A stretch of 48,064 nucleotides of DNA from Oscillospiraceae bacterium (lineage in GTDB: Bacteria > Bacillota > Clostridia > Oscillospirales > Ruminococcaceae). The translations under genes and the position numbers were made by a program. The first letter of the stretch is position 1, and the number at the start of each line of letters is the position of its first letter. Under the pieces are notes generated by a model. The model saw only the letters and a program-made list of their open reading frames with translations. It was not told where the DNA came from and made no database searches. Location of the stretch: NCBI GenBank assembly GCA_018110985.1, contig JAGAWT010000030.1:1-48064 (forward strand), read 5' to 3'. This document shows positions 7,250-15,627 of this stretch, piece by piece.

Positions 7250-10200
7250 TTACAGGGTCGATGATCTTTTTGCGGTCACCTTTGAAGTGCCCTTTACCTT
7301 CACTGTTACCTTGTAGGACTCACTTGCCTTGGAAAGTCCCTCTTTGGTGGTGTACTTCACCATGAATCTGTAGGTCTTTCCCTTTTGGGCGCCCTTATAG
7401 GTGTAGGTGTTCTTTTTGGTCACGGCGAGCTTTTTCGCCTTTTTTCCCTCCACAAGGTAAACGGTATAGCTCCTGGCCTTATCCACCTTGTCCCAGGTGA
7501 GGATGATATCACAGTTTTCAGTCACCCTTCCGCTTATGGTCTTTCCATCCACGGGTGACTTTCGGCTGCCCTTGTTCGCCGCTGCGGGTGCGGGCGCAGA
7601 GCCTGAGTAGGGTACATTTGAAGGGACGGAAGGGCTGTAGGAGGCTGCGGGTGCGGGCGTGATATTCCCGGGCAGCACCGCTGTTATCTCTTTCCAGTCG
7701 GAAAGGGCTTCCCCGTATTCACTTACAAGACGAACATGGTAGGTGCCGGGCTTTGTGAAGGTTACAAGACCTGCAGTATCAATGTATATGCCGTCGCTTT
7801 CCATTGCTTCCCACTTTGTATACCTGTCGTCATAATCCTCGGGATAAACAACTATAAGACTGTTATTCAGGGCTTCGATCTCATCTCCGGCAGGTTCAAA
7901 CAGTGTAGGATCTGCACCGACAGTTCCGGTGAAATTCCCCATTATTCCGATGGGAAACGGGTCTATGGTCACATATATGTCTGCCCAGTTGGAGTACGCC
8001 GTCGAGCCGTTGAAATTTGTGGTTTTTAACCTGAACCGGAAATTTCCGGGAAATGAAAAGGAAACCTGGTTTCCGTTTATTTTTACACTACCGTAATCAC
8101 TTTCTACTTCCCACTCCAGGCTGCTTTGTGCTATACTTGTCTTTGAGCCGTTTTTATAGGTGACTTCCCAACTGAAAAGACCGGAGAGATCATAAATGTA
8201 TGTGCTAAAGATGCTTGAATACAGTTCAGTGTTGGGATTATTTGCTTTCAGAGTAATTACATAATTGTACGGGTCGTTTTTTATCTTTTCTTCCCTGATC
8301 TTCTTGTCTTCCTCGCTTTGCGTCATTGCCTCTGCTGCTGTGGTGGGTATCTTTTTCCTTTCGCAGGTCTGAAGTCCGCCGAGTAAACGGTCATAAAAAT
8401 ACATACGGAGACATTTATCCACACCCTGATATTCGTGTCCGTCAATTGGGCTGTAATACTCCCATTCACGGTGGATTATGTATATTTTTGCGCCGCCTTC
8501 GGCGGATGATGCAGGGGCAGATGGATCTACACTCAGCAGCTGCGGGATCCAGAAAGCATAATCATAATAGTATTGATTTTTATAATTCTTGCTATCCTGA
8601 CGCCTACAAGAGTAAAGATTCTGTTCATAAGCTTCGCGTGTAGCTTCTTCTTGTGAGATCATGTGATCCCCGTTACCGAACCATCCGTAATAGGGATAAT
8701 AGGGATTTTTTACCCTGTTAGCGGGATTGTAGTCATATGGGAATTTAGCAACGGGGATGCTGCTGTTATGGCCTTTCAGTCGTGAGATATCAAACCCCAT
8801 GGACTCAAGGTAATTTCCTAAGGTCATAGTAGAGTACTTGGTTTTTAAATAGTCATTGATCTTTTTGGCAGGGAAACCGATTTTTTCCTGTGAGCTTATA
8901 AGTTCATCCTGAGCTTTTGTATGATTGAGGAAATTGGCTGACCAGTCTCCTACTCGTCTGTCATCTGTCCAAGGGCGCTCCGCAATCAGTATCTCATCGG
9001 AAAACTGTATCTGTTCGGTGCCTTTGTTTATCATCAGGAGCCTGTCGTTCTGAAGCTTGTACTGAAAGACAGAGTACCTGCTTATAATACTGTATGGATT
9101 ATTTGCATCAAGAAACATTGCTGTAAGGGTGTCAAGCTCGTTTTTTATAAGGCTGCTGTCTATGGTTTTGCACTGCAGATAATAACTGTAGATAGCTTCT
9201 TCACCGTACTGCTGTGCATAATCCTTTACCTGGTCATCTGTCATATTCGATACGGCAAGGGCTGCAGCCAGGCACTGTGTAATGGATGTATATGCCGAAA
9301 GGTATTCGTATATATACAGATCCACATACGGCTTCATTTCGTCGTAGACCTCTCCTGTAAACATACAGTCTGAAGCGGCAGTGTCATAAAGCACCTGAAA
9401 ATAATCCCGCCCCTTTTCATCTTTGTATGCCCCGGATGCACCGGAAAGCAGGCCAGCGAAGTTTTTAAACCTGTAGAGCACGTTGTCTGTTCTGTTCCAG
9501 TCGTCATACTTCCCGATAAGGACGGCTATTTCTATGGCTTTTACATCATCATTGTATTTCGGATTTGAAAGAATGGAATTTATCTGACCGGATATGCCTA
9601 TCCTGCTGATTCCGAATTCGTCCACGCCGCCGTTAATCTGTGTGTTTAAGGTGCGAAGTTCAGTTTTTACGGAATTCTGGAACATCGCATTGTTTATTTT
9701 TTTGAGTTCGCTGTCAAGTGCATCTATTCTTGAATTAAGCTCGTTGAACCGGGTGTTCATTTCCGTGCGGAATTCTGATACATCCTTGCTGAGGGTATTG
9801 ATTTTATCTATTGCATCGCTTATGGTAGGCCCCGTACTTATACCCAGCAGAGAGCCGATAGCTCTCAGAAACGGACTTGCGATTCTTCCATGGGGGACAA
9901 GGTCAATCACTGCTTCTACACCTGTTTCCCAGGCTGTGTTGCCGATATCAGCGGCGGGTACCTCCTCATAAATTACAAGTCCGCCTTTCATATCATAGGC
10001 AAGCTGACCCACATAGGGCGCAACGGTGTCGTCGTAAACGGGAACAGCCGCACCCTCTGCAAGTCCGTCTCCGGAGTATACGGGAACTGTGCCGCCGGGT
10101 ATTTCTGCAGGTGTGATTTCGCCGCCAGCGGGGACGTTTTCTGTATACCCGTTTTCATTCACCGGTACTTCATCCGCAAAAACTGCTGCAGGCAGTGCGG

Positions 10201-10264
10201 AAAATGCCATAGTGACGGAGAGAATACCGGATAATATGCGTTTTGAGATCTTTTTATCCTTCAT
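7250..10264 (-). CDS. Large secreted protein: helical/coiled-coil N-terminus, Ig-like and Fn3-like C-terminus
   Basis: The 1004-residue product has a Sec signal peptide (KK-rich start, hydrophobic 11-28, likely cleavage after AVFA at 30). A Pro/Gly-rich stretch (31-105) follows, then an amphipathic segment with IASPFLRAIGSLLGI (128-142) and a heptad-rich coiled coil (about 148-212, with RFNELNSRIDALDSELKKI). Next is a long mostly helical region (about 215-480) and a Tyr/Trp-rich section (about 505-575). Two Ig/PKD-like beta domains follow (about 690-772 and 774-863), then a Pro/Ala linker (864-900) and a Lys-rich Fn3-like domain (905-1004). No LPxTG anchor is seen. The order of hydrophobic helices, coiled coil and beta domains recalls pore-forming or host-surface proteins, but I recognise no named family. 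Start: GAGGA lies eight bases before the ATG. It is 32 bases downstream of the C39-like gene and shares its operon. Confidence 0.85.
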   Translation of the reverse strand: MKDKKISKRILSGILSVTMAFSALPAAVFADEVPVNENGYTENVPAGGEITPAEIPGGTVPVYSGDGLAEGAAVPVYDDTVAPYVGQLAYDMKGGLVIYEEVPAADIGNTAWETGVEAVIDLVPHGRIASPFLRAIGSLLGISTGPTISDAIDKINTLSKDVSEFRTEMNTRFNELNSRIDALDSELKKINNAMFQNSVKTELRTLNTQINGGVDEFGISRIGISGQINSILSNPKYNDDVKAIEIAVLIGKYDDWNRTDNVLYRFKNFAGLLSGASGAYKDEKGRDYFQVLYDTAASDCMFTGEVYDEMKPYVDLYIYEYLSAYTSITQCLAAALAVSNMTDDQVKDYAQQYGEEAIYSYYLQCKTIDSSLIKNELDTLTAMFLDANNPYSIISRYSVFQYKLQNDRLLMINKGTEQIQFSDEILIAERPWTDDRRVGDWSANFLNHTKAQDELISSQEKIGFPAKKINDYLKTKYSTMTLGNYLESMGFDISRLKGHNSSIPVAKFPYDYNPANRVKNPYYPYYGWFGNGDHMISQEEATREAYEQNLYSCRRQDSKNYKNQYYYDYAFWIPQLLSVDPSAPASSAEGGAKIYIIHREWEYYSPIDGHEYQGVDKCLRMYFYDRLLGGLQTCERKKIPTTAAEAMTQSEEDKKIREEKIKNDPYNYVITLKANNPNTELYSSIFSTYIYDLSGLFSWEVTYKNGSKTSIAQSSLEWEVESDYGSVKINGNQVSFSFPGNFRFRLKTTNFNGSTAYSNWADIYVTIDPFPIGIMGNFTGTVGADPTLFEPAGDEIEALNNSLIVVYPEDYDDRYTKWEAMESDGIYIDTAGLVTFTKPGTYHVRLVSEYGEALSDWKEITAVLPGNITPAPAASYSPSVPSNVPYSGSAPAPAAANKGSRKSPVDGKTISGRVTENCDIILTWDKVDKARSYTVYLVEGKKAKKLAVTKKNTYTYKGAQKGKTYRFMVKYTTKEGLSKASESYKVTVKVKGTSKVTAKRSSTL

Positions 10265-10296
10265 ATCTTTTTTCCTCAGCTCCGGAGTGAGCAGAC

Positions 10297-11544
10297 TTAC
10301 TGTATATCCTCAAAGGTGGGGATATCGTTCTGGAATATGTCGCTGCTGCCTGTGCTGCCTATGGTGCCCGGTTCTTCCCAGATGTCTATGTCTCCCTCTC
10401 CGCCGCCGAAGGTGAACACATCGAAATCATCTGAGGTCTGAGCAGCAGTGACAGCGGCTTCTGTGGGAGCGGCAGTCTCTGCTGTCGTTTCTGCGGCCGT
10501 GGTCTCTTCCGTTTCCTCGGGGTCATATTCCTCAAATTCCCCGTTCTCGGTGTACGGGATCAGGACTATCGCCTGGGAGTGCATCTGTGCAAACCGGGTC
10601 TCAAATTTGTTTATATCGTAGGAGATTATTCCCTTCATGGGGTCATTGAGGGTGACTGTCCCCGCATCCACATCGTAGCCTGCAAGCACAAAGCAGTGTT
10701 CGTTCAGGTACCAGTCCAGCCTTTCGCCTGTGGCGTTGTCATACCATGTTTCGTAGTATTCCGGGGCTATCATGCCGTCGGTCGCCCAGCAGAGCACGGG
10801 GACACCGCTCGCTACCCAGTCGTAAAGGGTATCGGGGGAGCATCCGGAGATATTTCTCACATCAAAGCCGCCGCCGTGGGAGGAAATGTAGCTGTCCGCT
10901 GCGGTCTCTATGGCTCCCGAAAAGCAGCCGTATCCCGTGGAAAAAGGGTCACCTATGAAATAATCATAGAAGCTGTCCTTGTAGAGCACCCCGTCCACTT
11001 CCCTTGCATTTCCCCAGGAGGTGGGAAGGTAGTTGCGGGCAAGGTCGGTCTTGTCCGCAGAAAAGCCGTAGTGCCTGAGAAGAATGGTGAGGGCTGTTAT
11101 CTCGCATCCCGTGGGCAGCTCCGGCAGCTGTCTGATATTCTCCATATCTATATAGGAGCTGTATGTGCCGAAATAGCTGCGGTCCCTGTAATTTATCACA
11201 TCACGGGAAGTGACCACTTCCTCGGTGTAGACAGGCTCATCATCAAAGCCTGTCTGTGAGGGCTCCTCATCCCCGCCCGTCTGGGTGCGTTCATCGTGGT
11301 AGTCATAAAAGAGGTAGGTCATAAAGGAGGTGGAGGTGGTGATCTCTGTCATTGTGGCGGTGGTAGTCTCCGAACTGTCGGATCCGTCCGTCACCTCTGT
11401 CTCGGAAGAGGTCTGCGTATCCGTCTCCACTGCGATATTTTCGCCGCCTGTGTTTCTTGAAACGATAGCAAGGGCTATGCTGCCGATAAATATGACAGCA
11501 AAGAAAATGAGAAGTGTGAGCTTGGAGGGGGGAATTTTTTTCAT
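10297..11544 (-). CDS. Membrane-anchored C39-like (papain-fold) peptidase
   Basis: From the chosen ATG (415 residues) there is one N-terminal membrane anchor (about 8-28), a Ser/Thr/Glu-rich stalk (30-80) and a Peptidase_C39_2-like domain outside the cell. Candidate catalytic residues are C147 in LPTGCEITAL, H283 in NEHCFVLAGYD and N300/D301 in LNDP. An acidic Thr/Ala-rich tail (about 335-415) follows. The frame extends four codons upstream to a TTG at 11556, but MKKIPPSK is a typical anchor start, so the ATG is preferred; neither start has a strong ribosome-binding site. C39-like domains of this type occur in secreted bacterial proteins of mostly unknown substrate. Position between the pseudo-ATPase and the large secreted protein suggests that it processes or modifies an envelope or secreted partner; this is inference. 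Confidence 0.82.
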   Translation of the reverse strand: MKKIPPSKLTLLIFFAVIFIGSIALAIVSRNTGGENIAVETDTQTSSETEVTDGSDSSETTTATMTEITTSTSFMTYLFYDYHDERTQTGGDEEPSQTGFDDEPVYTEEVVTSRDVINYRDRSYFGTYSSYIDMENIRQLPELPTGCEITALTILLRHYGFSADKTDLARNYLPTSWGNAREVDGVLYKDSFYDYFIGDPFSTGYGCFSGAIETAADSYISSHGGGFDVRNISGCSPDTLYDWVASGVPVLCWATDGMIAPEYYETWYDNATGERLDWYLNEHCFVLAGYDVDAGTVTLNDPMKGIISYDINKFETRFAQMHSQAIVLIPYTENGEFEEYDPEETEETTAAETTAETAAPTEAAVTAAQTSDDFDVFTFGGGEGDIDIWEEPGTIGSTGSSDIFQNDIPTFEDIQ

Positions 11545-11586
11545 GATCCGTACCAATCAAAAAGTGTGAAGAAATACTATCAAAGG

Positions 11587-14500
11587 CTATTCCCTGCCCC
11601 TTGCCAGGTAGGCAAAGGCAACGAATATAATCGTGAAAACAAGGTTCAGGAGCAGTACCTTCGTTACGGTGAGCTGTGCCATGGACTTCAGCAGCACCAT
11701 TGCAAAGACAAGGAGTATGCCGAGGAATATCTGTACAGCCTGCATAGCCGTTCCGATGGAAATGATGCTTTTGAGCTTCTTTGACCCTATGAGCATCTGA
11801 GCAAAGGAATGGAAGCTGCCGCTGCAGCAGAGGGTGGCATCCCTGTTCTGTACATAGTCCACGGACTTTGAGAAGTCCTCATGGTACCTGAAGGGTATGA
11901 GCCTGAAAAGAGAGGGCGCCGTGCCGAACATTTTGGAGAGCCTTTCCACGGTGAGCATGGAATCCACGCTTCTGAGCATTATGTTGATGCGGCTCTTTTC
12001 AAGCCTGTGAAGTGTGTTTGCTATGGGGTAGGCGGGGACAAGGTCTATGACGAAAAGCCCCGAAAGAGAACCTGAGATGGAAAGGTAAACGGCAATACGG
12101 CCGTTTTTGGTGTACTCCGCTTCCTTTTCTGCGGAGGGGAGCCCCTCTATGCTGTGGTTTATCATCAGCTCCCTGTTCCCGAGCAGCACCCTTTTGTTGT
12201 CTATCCAGCCGCAGAGCCCCATGGAATCCTCGTAGAGGTAGCTTTCCACACGATCCAGCATTTCCAGCTTTCCGCCGATTATCTCGTAGAACATACTGTC
12301 CAGTATGCTGCCTGACTGGTGGGTAAGGCTCGCAGCCTTGATTATGGCCTCGTCTATGGAGGTGTCGGGGAATGTCTTTATGTTTATGAGCCTTATGCTC
12401 CCTGAGGGGAAAAGCTGTGAGGCATCCACCATGACGGAGTTCGTTTCGGAGAATTCCGCAATGCTGTCAAATCCCACTATGGCACCGCCGGACTTTGCGT
12501 ATTCCTTGGAAGCCATATCGAGAGGGAGGTTCACCACCAGCATTATGGAGAAGCAGGAGCAGATGCCGCAGACTGCGGAGAATACGGAGCAGCCTATGCA
12601 GAAGGCTCCCAGTGCGCCGTGCTCAAAGGTGCCCATGACTGCGGCTATTATGCCGAGTATGAGCCCCGCTCCCGCTATGACGGGAGACAGCTTTTTGCAG
12701 AAAATGTCCGTGCTGTCGCTGGCGTATGATGTTTTGAGGAAGTTCGTGATAAGCTCTGTCCGCTGCATACCCGCAAGAACGGGTATGTCAGTAAGTGCGC
12801 CTCTGGTGAAGTTCTGCACCCGTCCGTCGTCGCTTTCCGTGAAAAGGGCGTAGTGGGGGTGGTCTCCGGAGATGTTTGCAAAGCTGCGCTGAGTTCGTGA
12901 TATGATGAGCAACTTTCCCACGGTGTTGAATATGAGTGAGCCGATGGCAACGGCTGTGTAGACATAGACATCATTGCTCTTTATCATATTCTGGGAGGAG
13001 AGGGTGATCATGGAGGTCACAAGACTGCCGCCCAGTGCGAGAGTGCAGAGAGAATCGCAGTCCGCCCTCATCTGTGTCAGCTTTGAAAGACCGTTTGCAA
13101 GGGTCTGGTAAGCGCAGATGCCCGCTATCATACCTATTATGGTATTGATAAAGAGGAAGGTCTCCGTGTCGCTCTTTTTGTTTATGATCCTGAAAGAGTC
13201 CAGCACGGGGAGAGAATAGTCGTTTGCCACGGCTATATACCCGCAGACCACAAAGCAGGCTATAAGGATGAGGAGACGGACGATGAGCCTTGTCTTCTGC
13301 CCCTCTATGTGGGCGGAGACCGACGGCACATCCATTATGCCCTCAAAATCCTCTATCTCGCTTTCCTTTTCCTCAAGCACCTGTTCCTCTTCGGGGGTGT
13401 TTTCCTCCTCCTCCCCCACAAGGCTGAAGGTGAAGCTGTTCACCTTGTCACGGCGCCTGTTTTTCAGATCCCTTATCCTGTCCTGCTCCTCCTTTTTTGG
13501 GTCGGTGTGCAGGGATGAGGTGTCATCGAGTATCTTCCCGTCCAGGTTCAGGTCTATGTCCGAGATCTGCTTGCGGTTGATGGCGTTGGTGGGTATGCGC
13601 TTTACCTTGTCCGCCTTAAGCTCCCCTCCGGTCTCGTCGCCCTCCTTGGCAAGGAACTTGTTGAATATCCCCGAAAATGCCATGGAGGGGCTGTCGGACT
13701 TTCTTGCGGTGCTGTTTCCCGTGTCGTACTGGGCAAGGATCTTGTCCACATCATCTATGGACGAGAACTTGTCAAGAGCCTCCACAGCCTTTTCGGAGTC
13801 CCTTTCCTGCCTGTGGTGCTCCTGCTTTCTGGACTTGTCTCCCGCATATTTCTTGTCGTATTCCGAAAGCTCCATCTTTTCCGAAAGGGAGTGACCTGCG
13901 GTCTTTACATTCTCCTCGCCGCTGATATCATATGGGATGATGTGTTCCTCGCCTATGAGCTCATCCTTTTCCTCATCGGATATAAGGGGCTTGTTGCCGT
14001 ATTTCTTTTCAAACTCGTCGTCATCGTCGTAAACGGAGTGGAGACCGCCGAAGGAATCATCAAGCAGGTCGAGGCCGAATTTCCTTTTGGGCTGCTCCTG
14101 CTTTTTTGCCTTTTTGTTCTTTTTCCTTTCCTTCCTTGCAGTCCTGAAAGCCTCTTTTTCGAGAGCCTTTTTCGCCTGCTCCTCCTCTTCCCGCTGCTGC
14201 CGTTCCGCCTCTATCTCTATAGAGGTCTTCAGCTCCTCGGGAACATATTTCCTGTCGTAGTCGCCGCTGAGTATCTCATAGTCTATCTGCTTTGACTTCT
14301 TTATCCTGTCCTCCTCGGAAAGCTCCTCATCGGGGACGGCGGTTATGTCCGCAGCCTTTCGGCGCAGCTCCTCCGAGTTGGTATTATCCGAGGGTGCGGA
14401 GGCTTTGAATGCGGAAAAGCTGATGTCCTGATCCCCGAAAAACTCCGAGAGCCCGGATTCGTCGTAGCTTTCCTTTGCCGAGTAGCTGCTTATTATATCA

Positions 14501-14589
14501 TCAACGGATGAATCCCCGGCGGGATGCTGCTGCTTTTCCCCGTGGAATTCTCCCAGTATATCATCCAAAGAATACCTGTTGTCTGCCAA
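11587..14589 (-). CDS. Degenerate P1B-type ATPase homologue with long charged cytoplasmic N-terminus
   Basis: Residues 1-430 of this 1000-residue protein are highly charged and probably disordered, with Lys- and Glu-rich runs. Helices lie near 433-456, 477-500, 512-532, 540-563, 635-655, 658-687, 945-968 and 972-995, a P1B-like layout. The second half follows heavy-metal ATPases: a SIMLVVNLPLDMA segment where CPC should be, VMVDASQLFPSG (719-730) where FDKTGTLTEG should be, AASLTHQSGSI (752-762) at the HP-motif position, DNKRVLLGNRELM (797-809) matching the N-domain GKxVLVGNxxLM, and RSVD (873-876) where TGDN should be. The aligned Asp (722) remains, but the KTGT, TGES, TGDN and GDGxND motifs are gone, so ATP-driven transport is unlikely. 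Start is TTG, seven bases after AAAGGAAG. It is 22 bases after rlmB. Role unknown: perhaps a scaffold, sensor or membrane regulator. Confidence 0.85.
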   Translation of the reverse strand: MADNRYSLDDILGEFHGEKQQHPAGDSSVDDIISSYSAKESYDESGLSEFFGDQDISFSAFKASAPSDNTNSEELRRKAADITAVPDEELSEEDRIKKSKQIDYEILSGDYDRKYVPEELKTSIEIEAERQQREEEEQAKKALEKEAFRTARKERKKNKKAKKQEQPKRKFGLDLLDDSFGGLHSVYDDDDEFEKKYGNKPLISDEEKDELIGEEHIIPYDISGEENVKTAGHSLSEKMELSEYDKKYAGDKSRKQEHHRQERDSEKAVEALDKFSSIDDVDKILAQYDTGNSTARKSDSPSMAFSGIFNKFLAKEGDETGGELKADKVKRIPTNAINRKQISDIDLNLDGKILDDTSSLHTDPKKEEQDRIRDLKNRRRDKVNSFTFSLVGEEEENTPEEEQVLEEKESEIEDFEGIMDVPSVSAHIEGQKTRLIVRLLILIACFVVCGYIAVANDYSLPVLDSFRIINKKSDTETFLFINTIIGMIAGICAYQTLANGLSKLTQMRADCDSLCTLALGGSLVTSMITLSSQNMIKSNDVYVYTAVAIGSLIFNTVGKLLIISRTQRSFANISGDHPHYALFTESDDGRVQNFTRGALTDIPVLAGMQRTELITNFLKTSYASDSTDIFCKKLSPVIAGAGLILGIIAAVMGTFEHGALGAFCIGCSVFSAVCGICSCFSIMLVVNLPLDMASKEYAKSGGAIVGFDSIAEFSETNSVMVDASQLFPSGSIRLINIKTFPDTSIDEAIIKAASLTHQSGSILDSMFYEIIGGKLEMLDRVESYLYEDSMGLCGWIDNKRVLLGNRELMINHSIEGLPSAEKEAEYTKNGRIAVYLSISGSLSGLFVIDLVPAYPIANTLHRLEKSRINIMLRSVDSMLTVERLSKMFGTAPSLFRLIPFRYHEDFSKSVDYVQNRDATLCCSGSFHSFAQMLIGSKKLKSIISIGTAMQAVQIFLGILLVFAMVLLKSMAQLTVTKVLLLNLVFTIIFVAFAYLARGRE

Positions 14590-14596
14590 GGTTTTT

Positions 14597-14604
14597 CTTC
14601 CTTT
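14597..14604 (-). promoter_or_regulatory. Ribosome-binding site supporting a TTG start
   Basis: AAAGGAAG on the minus strand lies seven bases before the TTG at 14589. No ATG or GTG occurs nearby in frame, so it fixes the start of the pseudo-ATPase gene at this uncommon codon. Confidence 0.7.
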
Positions 14605-14611
14605 CGGTCAG

Positions 14612-15415
14612 TCAATTCTTCCGTGCTTTTATCATTCTCTGCCGCAGGGCCTCATATATGAAGATGCCCGCCGCAACAGAGGCGTTGAGTGAGTTTATCT
14701 TTCCCAGCATGGGCAGACTTACCAGTACATCGCACTTTTCACGCACGAGCCTGCTCATTCCGAAGCCCTCCGAGCCTATTACGACCGCACAGGCACCGGT
14801 AAGGTCGGTGTCGGTGTAGGAGGGGGCATCAGCCTGGGTGCCGTAGATCCATATGCCCCTTTCTTTGAGCATATCTATGGTCTGCGGTATGTTGGAGACC
14901 CTTGCCACAGGCAGAAAGCTGGCAGCGCCTGCCGATGTCCTGTGGACGGTCATGTTCAGGGAGGCGCTCCTTCTTTTGGGGATGATGATGCCATCGGCAC
15001 CTGCTGCCTCCGCTGTTCTTATGATGGCTCCCAGATTATGGGGGTCTTCTATCTCGTCACAGATGATGATAAAGGGGGATGTGCCCTTTTCTGCGGATAC
15101 TGCGAGGATGTCCTCCACGCTCACATATTCCGCACAGGCTGCCGCCGCAATGACACCCTGGTGGGCATCACTGCCGCACATACGGCTGAGCTTGTCGCTC
15201 TTGACATCCTTTACCACCACACCTGCTTCCTTTGCAAGGCGTGATATCTGTGAAAGGGAGCCGCCCAGGGCTGTGTCCATGTACACGGTATCAACGCTTT
15301 TGCCGGAGCGCAGGAGCTCTTTTACGGGGTTTCGCCCTATAACGAAGCTGTCGTCGCTTTCGGGAGATCTGTAATCTTTTCCGCCTTTTCTCGTGCGGTC
15401 GTCCTTATAGGGCAT
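14612..15415 (-). CDS. rlmB: 23S rRNA (guanosine-2'-O)-methyltransferase RlmB (SpoU family)
   Basis: This SpoU/TrmH-family enzyme methylates the 2'-hydroxyl of a conserved guanosine in 23S rRNA (G2251 in E. coli numbering) using S-adenosylmethionine. The N-terminal substrate-binding domain (about 24-95, FVIGRNPVKELLRSG) and the knotted catalytic domain are both present. All three SpoU motifs are intact: EIEDPHNLGAIIRTAEAAG (about 122-140), VIGSEGFGMSRL and LPMLGKINSLNASVAAGI. Length 267 is normal. It heads the minus-strand operon that continues into the pseudo-ATPase, with GAGG in front of its ATG and a near-consensus promoter about 40 bases upstream. A second TrmH-family paralogue lies at 20424-21206. 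The exact target is assigned by family; the other paralogue is the less certain of the two. Confidence 0.9.
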   Translation of the reverse strand: MPYKDDRTRKGGKDYRSPESDDSFVIGRNPVKELLRSGKSVDTVYMDTALGGSLSQISRLAKEAGVVVKDVKSDKLSRMCGSDAHQGVIAAAACAEYVSVEDILAVSAEKGTSPFIIICDEIEDPHNLGAIIRTAEAAGADGIIIPKRRSASLNMTVHRTSAGAASFLPVARVSNIPQTIDMLKERGIWIYGTQADAPSYTDTDLTGACAVVIGSEGFGMSRLVREKCDVLVSLPMLGKINSLNASVAAGIFIYEALRQRMIKARKN

Positions 15416-15454
15416 AATATCAACCTCATCTGTTGTTTAAGAATACACTGATTT

Positions 15455-15483
15455 ATTATACTACATTATTATTCTTTTTTCAA
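15455..15483 (-). promoter_or_regulatory. Strong promoter of the rlmB-led operon
   Basis: The minus strand reads TTGAAA (15483-15478), 17 bases, TATAAT (15460-15455): a perfect -10 and a 5/6 -35. It should drive rlmB, the pseudo-ATPase, the C39-like protein, the secreted protein and DUF4317. No other clear promoter appears within that 9-kb block. Confidence 0.85.
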
Positions 15484-15497
15484 TAGTAAAAATGACT

Positions 15498-15517
15498 TTT
15501 TGTAATTTTTTACAAAA
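15498..15517. promoter_or_regulatory. AT-rich perfect inverted repeat upstream of the rlmB promoter
   Basis: TTTTGTAA (15498-15505), TTTT, TTACAAAA (15510-15517) form a perfect 8-bp dyad ending 15 bases upstream of the -35 box. It could be an operator for a repressor or activator, or act as an UP-like element. The loop is too AT-rich, and no GC stem is present, for a terminator. Confidence 0.45.
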
Positions 15518-15564
15518 GCTTGTCAAAAACGGGATGATCCGGCAGATGTGAAGGAGGCTCCCGG

Positions 15565-15603
15565 AAAACGCAGGCGCAGGATACCGAAAAGGCATCCTGC
15601 GCC
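15565..15603 (-). terminator. Rho-independent terminator of nadA
   Basis: GGCGCAGGAT (15573-15582) and ATCCTGCGCC (15594-15603) form a 10-bp stem with an 11-base loop. The minus-strand tail CTGCGTTTTCC contains a T-run of four (A-run 15565-15568). It lies 24 bases after the nadA stop codon. Confidence 0.75.
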
Positions 15604-15627
15604 GTGTATGTCCCGTACAGATGATCC

